Source of the DNA: an uncultured Acidimicrobiaceae bacterium
Lineage (GTDB): Bacteria > Actinomycetota > Acidimicrobiia > Acidimicrobiales > Ilumatobacteraceae
DNA: 10,481 bases
Assembly: GCA_903904615.1 (NCBI GenBank)
Contig: CAIVDG010000073.1
Coordinates: 1 to 10,481, forward strand
Direction: 5' to 3'
The notes below the pieces were generated by a model, which ran no database searches, was not told the DNA's origin, and saw only the letters and a program-made list of their open reading frames with translations. Below, piece by piece: positions 6,220 to 10,481 of this stretch (position 1 is the first letter of the stretch; each line of letters begins with the position of its first letter). The position numbers were made by a program, and so were the translations under genes.

Positions 6220-7038
6220 CTAGCGACCAATTGCCGCAAGAACAGCGTCGTTGAATGCGGGCCAGTACTCCATGCCCCATTCATCGAATTCTTTTTCCGC
6301 CAACATCACGCAGGCACAATCGGCAAGGGGGTCTACCCACATGAATGTGCCAATGCCGCCGAAGTGTCCGAATGTGGATGATGAATTACGCGAACCCGTC
6401 CAATGCGGAGTCTTCTGTCCGCGAATTTCGAAACCTAATCCCCACGGGCACGGATCGAAAGTTCCGATGCCTGGTACTACTCCAGAAAGTTCAGGGAAAA
6501 CAGGCAGGACAGCCTCAACGAATGTCTCTCGCGCAATCAACGTGGGGGAGCGCAACTCGTGCACAAACTGCACCAGATCGTTCACAGTGGAATGAACATC
6601 TTTTGCACACGAACCTTCAAGTGCGGTGTTGTGCATGCCAAGCGGCGCAAACACGGCGTCGTCAATGTATTCAACGAATGCAATCCCAGTGGATTGTTCA
6701 ATGTGTGCAGCAAGCATGTCGAATCCGGTGTTTGAATAAATTCGCTTTACCCCTGGACGCCCAACAGGTTGCGCGCCATCGAAGGAATACCCACCCGAGT
6801 GCGACAGTAAGTGGCGAACAGTGCATCCTGTTTGACCTACGGCATCGTCAAGCGAGATGCTTCCTTCTTCCACGGCAATCAAGGCTGCGTATGCCGCTAA
6901 TGGTTTGCTTACAGACGCAATGCGCTGTCTGCGCGAAATGTCGCCGTGTGAATCAACACCATCTCGATGAACGACAGCGACCGATGCGACGACAGGCCAC
7001 GAATCAACAAGTGCCCAAGCACTATCGAGAGACGACAT
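6220..7038 (-). CDS. Serine hydrolase, beta-lactamase (class C)/penicillin-binding-like fold
   Basis: A 272-residue protein of the Beta-lactamase/AmpC-EstB superfamily. The three active-site motifs are present: SVSK (S42 nucleophile, K45), YSN (101-103), and HFGG (225-228) replacing KTG, as is common in esterase or peptidase members. There is no signal peptide or membrane segment, so it is probably cytoplasmic and not a true penicillin-resistance enzyme; an esterase, amidase or peptidase role is more likely. The start is taken as ATG 7038 because it follows the aroG TGA by a single base (TGA-C-ATG), implying translational coupling. An in-frame ATG at 7101 would overlap aroG by 62 nt and adds a non-conserved leader. 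MFS lies downstream. Physiological substrate is unknown. Confidence 0.87.
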   Translation of the reverse strand: MSSLDSAWALVDSWPVVASVAVVHRDGVDSHGDISRRQRIASVSKPLAAYAALIAVEEGSISLDDAVGQTGCTVRHLLSHSGGYSFDGAQPVGRPGVKRIYSNTGFDMLAAHIEQSTGIAFVEYIDDAVFAPLGMHNTALEGSCAKDVHSTVNDLVQFVHELRSPTLIARETFVEAVLPVFPELSGVVPGIGTFDPCPWGLGFEIRGQKTPHWTGSRNSSSTFGHFGGIGTFMWVDPLADCACVMLAEKEFDEWGMEYWPAFNDAVLAAIGR

Positions 7039-7039
7039 G

Positions 7040-8389
7040 TCAGCCGTGGTTGCGAATGAGTTCAGCGACGCGGAACGCAAGGTCGACGCCCTGGCGACCA
7101 TTCAAACGAGGGTCGCACACCGTTTGGTAGCGGTAGTCGAGATCGTCGTTCGTGAGGTCGTCGGTGCCGCCAGTGCATTCGGTGACGTTGTCGCCGGTGA
7201 GCTCTACGTGAATACCGCCGGGCCAGGTTCCTTCGGCCTTGTGTGCACGAACGAAACCTGCGATTTCACCCACGATGTCTTCAAACTGGCGTGTCTTACG
7301 TCCGTTTGGTGCGGTGATGGTGTTTCCGTGCATTGGGTCGCACGCCCACACCACGGGGTGTCCGGCTTCTTTCACTGCACGAAGAAGAGGGCGAAGACCG
7401 TCTTCAATCTTGTCTGCACCCATACGTGAAATAAGCGTGAGGCGACCAGGAATGCGGCTGGGGTTCATCTTTTCGCAGAGTTCGACAACCCATTCCGGAG
7501 ATGTAGTGGCTCCTACTTTGCAACCCACTGGGTTTGCAACGCCACGCAAGAATTCAATGTGAGCACCGTCGAGTTGACGCGTGCGCTCGCCAATCCACAA
7601 CATGTGCGCAGATGCGTCGTACCACTGACCAGTTAATGAGTCTTGGCGGGTGAGCGCTTCTTCGTATCCCAAGATGAGTGCTTCATGACTCGTGTACACA
7701 TCTACTTCATGAAGTGACGAGTAGTTCTCGGTATCGACGCCACATGCGCTCATGAATGCAAGCGCACGCTCAATCTCGTTAGACAGAGCAACGTAACGCT
7801 GACCTTCAGGGCTGGACTTTGCATATTCCTGGGTCCACGCACTCACGCGATTCAAATCTGCGAAACCACCCTTAGTGAACGCGCGCAACAAGTTCAACGT
7901 TGATGCCGACTGTTCGTAGGCCTGCAGCAAGCGATCGGGATTAGGAATTCGTGCATCGGCAGTGAAAGCAGGATCGTTCACAATGTGACCGCGGAAAGAA
8001 GGCAATTCAATGTCGCCAATCTTTTCGGTGCCCGATGATCGAGGCTTCGCAAACTGGCCAGCCATACGGCCAACCTTTACAACAGGAACTCCCATTGAAT
8101 AGGTGAGCACAACTGCCATTTGCAGAATGACACGCAACTTCTCGCGAATGTTAACGGCGCTGAACTCGTCAAAGCTTTCCGCACAGTCACCGGCCTGCAA
8201 CATGAAAGCGCGACCTTCGGCCACCTGACCAAGTGCACTTTGCAGTGCCCGTGATTCGCCAGCGAACACCAATGAAGGTTGCTCAGAGACCTTTTTCAGA
8301 ACAACATCGAGAGCAGCCGTGTCTGGCCAGTCTGGTTGTTGTTGTGCGGGGTAGGCCTGCCACGATTGCGGAGTCCAACGGTCTGCCAT
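7040..8389 (-). CDS. aroG: Class II 3-deoxy-D-arabino-heptulosonate 7-phosphate (DAHP) synthase
   Basis: This 449-residue enzyme condenses phosphoenolpyruvate and erythrose 4-phosphate, the first step of the shikimate pathway to aromatic amino acids. It is the class II (plant and mycobacterial) type, close in length to the 462-residue M. tuberculosis AroG. Metal ligands are all in place: C69 in QAGDCAESF, H354 in CDPMHGNT, E396 in HVELTGDN and D426 in TVCDPRLN, spaced as in the mycobacterial enzyme. The substrate-binding GRMAGQFAKPRS block is also intact. ATG 8389 is preceded by AGAGA about 7 nt upstream and lies 14 nt after the sigma factor stop, so the two are probably cotranscribed. The next gene follows after one base. 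In other actinobacteria this enzyme is feedback-regulated; regulation here cannot be read from the sequence. Confidence 0.96.
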   Translation of the reverse strand: MADRWTPQSWQAYPAQQQPDWPDTAALDVVLKKVSEQPSLVFAGESRALQSALGQVAEGRAFMLQAGDCAESFDEFSAVNIREKLRVILQMAVVLTYSMGVPVVKVGRMAGQFAKPRSSGTEKIGDIELPSFRGHIVNDPAFTADARIPNPDRLLQAYEQSASTLNLLRAFTKGGFADLNRVSAWTQEYAKSSPEGQRYVALSNEIERALAFMSACGVDTENYSSLHEVDVYTSHEALILGYEEALTRQDSLTGQWYDASAHMLWIGERTRQLDGAHIEFLRGVANPVGCKVGATTSPEWVVELCEKMNPSRIPGRLTLISRMGADKIEDGLRPLLRAVKEAGHPVVWACDPMHGNTITAPNGRKTRQFEDIVGEIAGFVRAHKAEGTWPGGIHVELTGDNVTECTGGTDDLTNDDLDYRYQTVCDPRLNGRQGVDLAFRVAELIRNHG

Positions 8390-8403
8390 AAAGAATCTCT
8401 TGG

Positions 8404-9231
8404 TTAGACGGCGAGAATGCGCTCTGCGTCGTCGCGCAAGCCTTCAACGGCACGGCTGACAAGGCGGCGAGCAGCCTCTGCAGTGACGCCAAGGTCTTCG
8501 CCAACTTCACGGAAGCTCTTGCGCTCACCATCGAGAAGACCGAAACGCGCTTCTACTGCGTAGCGAGCACGGTCATCGAGGGTTCCGAGCAATTCGTCGA
8601 GCAATTCAGAGTCGACCAATGCCATGACTGCGTCTTCAGGGGTTCCCTGACCGTTGTCCATGAGGTCGCCAAGTGTTGCGTCGCCATCGTCGCCCACGGT
8701 CTTGTCGAGAGACACTGGGGTGGTGAGGCGGTGCAGTTCTGCATTGCCGGCGTCGAGTGTTTCGCCATCGCCAGATGCCTGACGAAGTGCTGCACGCAAG
8801 CTTGCGGAGCGGTCACCAGGAATACGGATGAGGCTTGCCTTCTGGTCGAGCGCACGGCCAATCGCCTGGCGGATCCAGAATGTTGCGTAGGTGGAGAACT
8901 TGAATCCACGGCGCCAGTCGAACTTGTCTACTGCGTGCTCAAGACCAAGGTTGCCTTCTTGGATGAGGTCGAGGAGGTCCATGCCCTGTGGCAATGGGTA
9001 ACGACGAGCAATGGAGACGACGAGACGAAGGTTGGAGCGAATGAAACGATCCTTTGCGGCGGCTGCATTGCGCAGGTCACGACGAAGCGCTGCACCGCGC
9101 TCGCCAGCTTCGAGGCGCTTGGCTGCTTCGCGACCAGCTTCGATGGCTTTGGAAAGCTCGCGCTCGTCCTCGGCGGTGAGGAGCGCAACTTTGCCGATGT
9201 CATTGAGATAGAGGCCAATTGAGTCATTCAT
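8404..9231 (-). CDS. Sigma-70 family RNA polymerase sigma factor with divergent regions 3 and 4.2
   Basis: A 275-residue sigma factor. Region 1.2 (SIGLYLNDIGKVALLTAEDE, 4-23), region 2 (about 58-138, with SNLRLVVSIARRY, DLIQEGNLGL, FKFSTYATFWIRQAI and LIRIP) and region 4 (about 217-266, LDDRARYAVEARFGLLDGE then the HTH) are clear. The IRIP motif is followed not by the usual HMVE helix of region 3.0 but by GDRSASLRAAL, and only 33 residues separate IRIP from PVSLDKTVGDD where a group 1 sigma has about 50. The -35 recognition helix reads VTAEAARRL in place of VTRERIRQI. It is therefore an alternative group 2-like factor, not the housekeeping one. ATG 9231 is chosen because conserved sequence starts right there; an extension to 9543 would run through the nadD promoter. 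No good ribosome binding site is seen. It leads the aroG operon. Confidence 0.9.
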   Translation of the reverse strand: MNDSIGLYLNDIGKVALLTAEDERELSKAIEAGREAAKRLEAGERGAALRRDLRNAAAAKDRFIRSNLRLVVSIARRYPLPQGMDLLDLIQEGNLGLEHAVDKFDWRRGFKFSTYATFWIRQAIGRALDQKASLIRIPGDRSASLRAALRQASGDGETLDAGNAELHRLTTPVSLDKTVGDDGDATLGDLMDNGQGTPEDAVMALVDSELLDELLGTLDDRARYAVEARFGLLDGERKSFREVGEDLGVTAEAARRLVSRAVEGLRDDAERILAV

Positions 9232-9398
9232 GATGCAGTGTTCAACCGTTTTTTCGTAGTGCTTTGTTCCCGTGCGTTCCGTGGCAACGGGCACATGGGA
9301 GGTTCGACGAGGAGGGGGTTCTCCAAGTGGGGATTGATGAGAATAACAGAGGGGTGGGGTCTCGTCTAGGGGTAATTTGTTCTTTCTCATTTCTGCAG

Positions 9399-9423
9399 GT
9401 AGAAGCACCCCTCGGGCTTCTAC
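9399..9423. promoter_or_regulatory. Perfect 8-bp inverted repeat GTAGAAGC...GCTTCTAC, candidate operator
   Basis: Arms at 9399-9406 and 9416-9423 flank a 9-nt centre. The right arm overlaps the predicted nadD -10 element, so a dimeric protein bound here would occlude the promoter. The site lies within the spacer shared with the divergent sigma factor gene, so it could affect both directions. It could also fold as RNA for transcripts coming from further upstream. No T-run follows, so a terminator is unlikely. Confidence 0.5.
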
Positions 9424-9426
9424 ACT
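9421..9426 (+). promoter_or_regulatory. Candidate leaderless -10 element of nadD
   Basis: TACACT fits TANNNT and is followed by exactly six bases and the GTG start codon at 9433, so transcription would start at the G of the start codon. No Shine-Dalgarno sequence precedes this GTG. The spacing is the same as at the P450 gene. No convincing -35 is seen. The rest of the 200-bp spacer (9232-9398) has G-rich runs but no clear promoter for the sigma gene. Confidence 0.5.
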
Positions 9427-9432
9427 CGCCAC

Positions 9433-10029
9433 GTGCCACAGCCCGCCTCCCACCAATTGGGCCTCCTCGGAGGGACCTTTGACCCACCACATCTTGGGCA
9501 TCTGGCTGCCGCACGTGCTGTTCAGGCACAACTTGGTCTTCACCGGGTCGACCTGCTGGTGGCAAACGATCCGTGGCAGAAATCGGGTGACCGCACCGTG
9601 AGCCCAGCGGCTGTTCGTTTAGAGATGGCACGTGCGTTGGTGACGGATACCCCCGGACTTGGGGTGGACGACCGTGAGATTCGCCGCGGCGGTCCTACGT
9701 ATACGGCCGACACGTTAGAAGAGATTCATCGCGAGTCACCCAACACGGAGATCTTCTTGATTGTGGGTGCCGATACAGCGGGACGAATTCACTCGTGGCA
9801 TCGCCCCGAGGTGGTGTTGGCACTCTCTACGCTCGTCATCGTGAATCGCACCGATCATGCATCAGATATCGCAGGAGCGACAAGCGTGCATGTTCACATG
9901 GACCCCGTGAACGTGTCCAGCACGAGCATTCGTGAACGCGTTGCTGCTGGTCAATCGCTCGACGGTTTCACAACGCCAGACGTTGCGCGCATCATTGCTG
10001 AACATGGTTTGTATGGAGAGCGCACGTGA
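9433..10029 (+). CDS. nadD: Nicotinate-nucleotide adenylyltransferase
   Basis: This 198-residue enzyme transfers AMP from ATP to nicotinate mononucleotide, giving deamido-NAD in NAD synthesis in the cytoplasm. The nucleotidyltransferase signature is GGTFDPPHLGH (13-23). IVGADTAGRIHSWHRP (110-124) is the usual GxDxxxxxxxW block, and the second nucleotide-binding motif is SSTSIRERV (162-170). Length matches the family. The start is GTG 9433, which places the GGTFDP strand at the normal distance from the N-terminus; no ribosome binding site is seen and a leaderless promoter is likely. The next gene starts within its stop codon (GTGA overlap), so the two are translationally coupled. The arrangement nadD then LCP-like gene is common in actinobacteria, where rsfS often follows. 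Confidence 0.96.
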   Translation: MPQPASHQLGLLGGTFDPPHLGHLAAARAVQAQLGLHRVDLLVANDPWQKSGDRTVSPAAVRLEMARALVTDTPGLGVDDREIRRGGPTYTADTLEEIHRESPNTEIFLIVGADTAGRIHSWHRPEVVLALSTLVIVNRTDHASDIAGATSVHVHMDPVNVSSTSIRERVAAGQSLDGFTTPDVARIIAEHGLYGERT

Positions 10030-10481
10030 GCGCTATTCCAGCACGTCGTCGTCGCCGCATGATTGCCGCAAGTATCACGTCGGTCCTCACAGTTATTGCT
10101 CTACCCAGCGGATTAGTTCTTGGCGCGAACGAACTACTGAATGAAACGGGTGGAGACAAAGTTGATAACAACGCAACAATCTCTATTCCGCTGACTCCCG
10201 TCACCATGCTGGCTGTGACGAACTCTCGTAATGAAGTCGCATCGCTTGCACTTCTTGCTGTTGATCCGCAATTGCAAGGCGGCACCATCGTGTCAGTTCC
10301 TGTTGGCGCGCGAGCAGACGTTGCAGACGGAGAAGCACCACGACGAATTTCCGATTCATACGCCACCGGTGGTGTGACTGCATTGAAGACCGATGTGGAG
10401 AACTTGCTCAACGTGTCGCTCGAGAATGTGGATGTTCTTACCGCCACTGAATTGGCGTCCGTTCTCGCACCCGTTGGCACA
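10026..10481 (+). CDS. Membrane-anchored LytR-CpsA-Psr (LCP)-like protein, 3' truncated by the window end
   Basis: A frame starting at GTG 10026, overlapping the nadD stop by 4 nt (GTGA), is open for 152 codons to the right edge. The protein begins with a basic stretch (PARRRRRM), then one membrane segment at about residues 13-35, as expected for a type II anchor with an extracellular domain. The exported part follows LCP order: LLAVDPQLQGGTIVSVP, RISDSYATGGVTALKTDVENLL, then SLENVDVLTATELASVLAPVG. LCP enzymes attach teichoic acids or arabinogalactan to peptidoglycan. Here the SIPRD-like Arg-Asp pair reads SVPVGA and the early Asp is also missing, so it may be a non-catalytic or divergent member. 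Position after nadD supports the family. The call is moderately sure; the C-terminal half is not visible. Confidence 0.65.
   Translation, partial: MSAIPARRRRRMIAASITSVLTVIALPSGLVLGANELLNETGGDKVDNNATISIPLTPVTMLAVTNSRNEVASLALLAVDPQLQGGTIVSVPVGARADVADGEAPRRISDSYATGGVTALKTDVENLLNVSLENVDVLTATELASVLAPVGT

Noticed and set aside
7039..7101. Upstream start for the serine hydrolase
   Set aside because: It would overlap aroG by 62 nt and add a leader unlike the family; the ATG one base after the aroG stop is better.
6345..7130. Long plus-strand frame opposite the serine hydrolase
   Set aside because: Rich in Arg, Gln and Cys with no domain; the minus strand shows three active-site motifs.
9232..9543. 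N-terminal extension of the sigma factor by 104 residues
   Set aside because: It would run across the nadD start region and promoter, and reads as low-quality coding sequence; homology to region 1.2 begins at the ATG at 9231.
9992..10480. Minus-strand frame at the right edge
   Set aside because: Low-complexity Ser/Thr/Arg translation; the plus-strand frame from GTG 10026 is coupled to nadD and shows an LCP-like pattern.

Overview
The window looks like chromosomal DNA of a moderate-GC actinobacterium, plausibly of the class Acidimicrobiia. The basis is protein character: a class II (plant/mycobacterial-type) DAHP synthase, a nadD gene followed by a LytR-CpsA-Psr-like gene, a mycobacterial-style arylsulfatase C-terminus, an actinobacterial P450/thiolase pair, and leaderless-looking start sites. 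This placement is an inference; there is no rRNA or tRNA in the window to test it.

Layout, left to right. Positions 1-908 hold the 3' end of an arylsulfatase (+), followed by an endonuclease/exonuclease/phosphatase-fold hydrolase (945-1766, +). A non-coding stretch of about 340 bp (1767-2110) is full of short palindromic and near-tandem repeats. A small winged-helix protein (2111-2419, +) follows, its 3' end overlapping that of a convergent cytochrome P450 (2394-3647, -). A 117-bp divergent promoter region with a perfect inverted repeat separates the P450 from a type II thiolase (3765-4967, +). The thiolase converges on a minus-strand cluster through two adjacent hairpins (4973-5006).

The minus-strand cluster reads, in order of transcription, sigma-70-family factor (9231-8404), class II DAHP synthase aroG (8389-7040), serine beta-lactamase-fold hydrolase (7038-6220) and MFS transporter (6186-4993). 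Gaps are 14, 1 and 33 nt, so it is probably one operon. About 200 bp of shared upstream region then leads to a plus-strand operon: nadD (9433-10029, GTG start, probably leaderless) and, with a 4-nt GTGA overlap, a membrane-anchored LytR-CpsA-Psr-like protein that runs off the window end.

No complete mobile element, CRISPR array or RNA gene was found. Most genes are ordinary core or accessory metabolism. The parts most worth a second look are the sigma factor, which lacks the usual region 3.0 and has altered -35 contact residues; the palindromic repeat island at 1781-2074; the LCP-like protein, which seems to lack the family's catalytic Arg/Asp residues; and the matching leaderless promoter geometry at the P450 and nadD starts.
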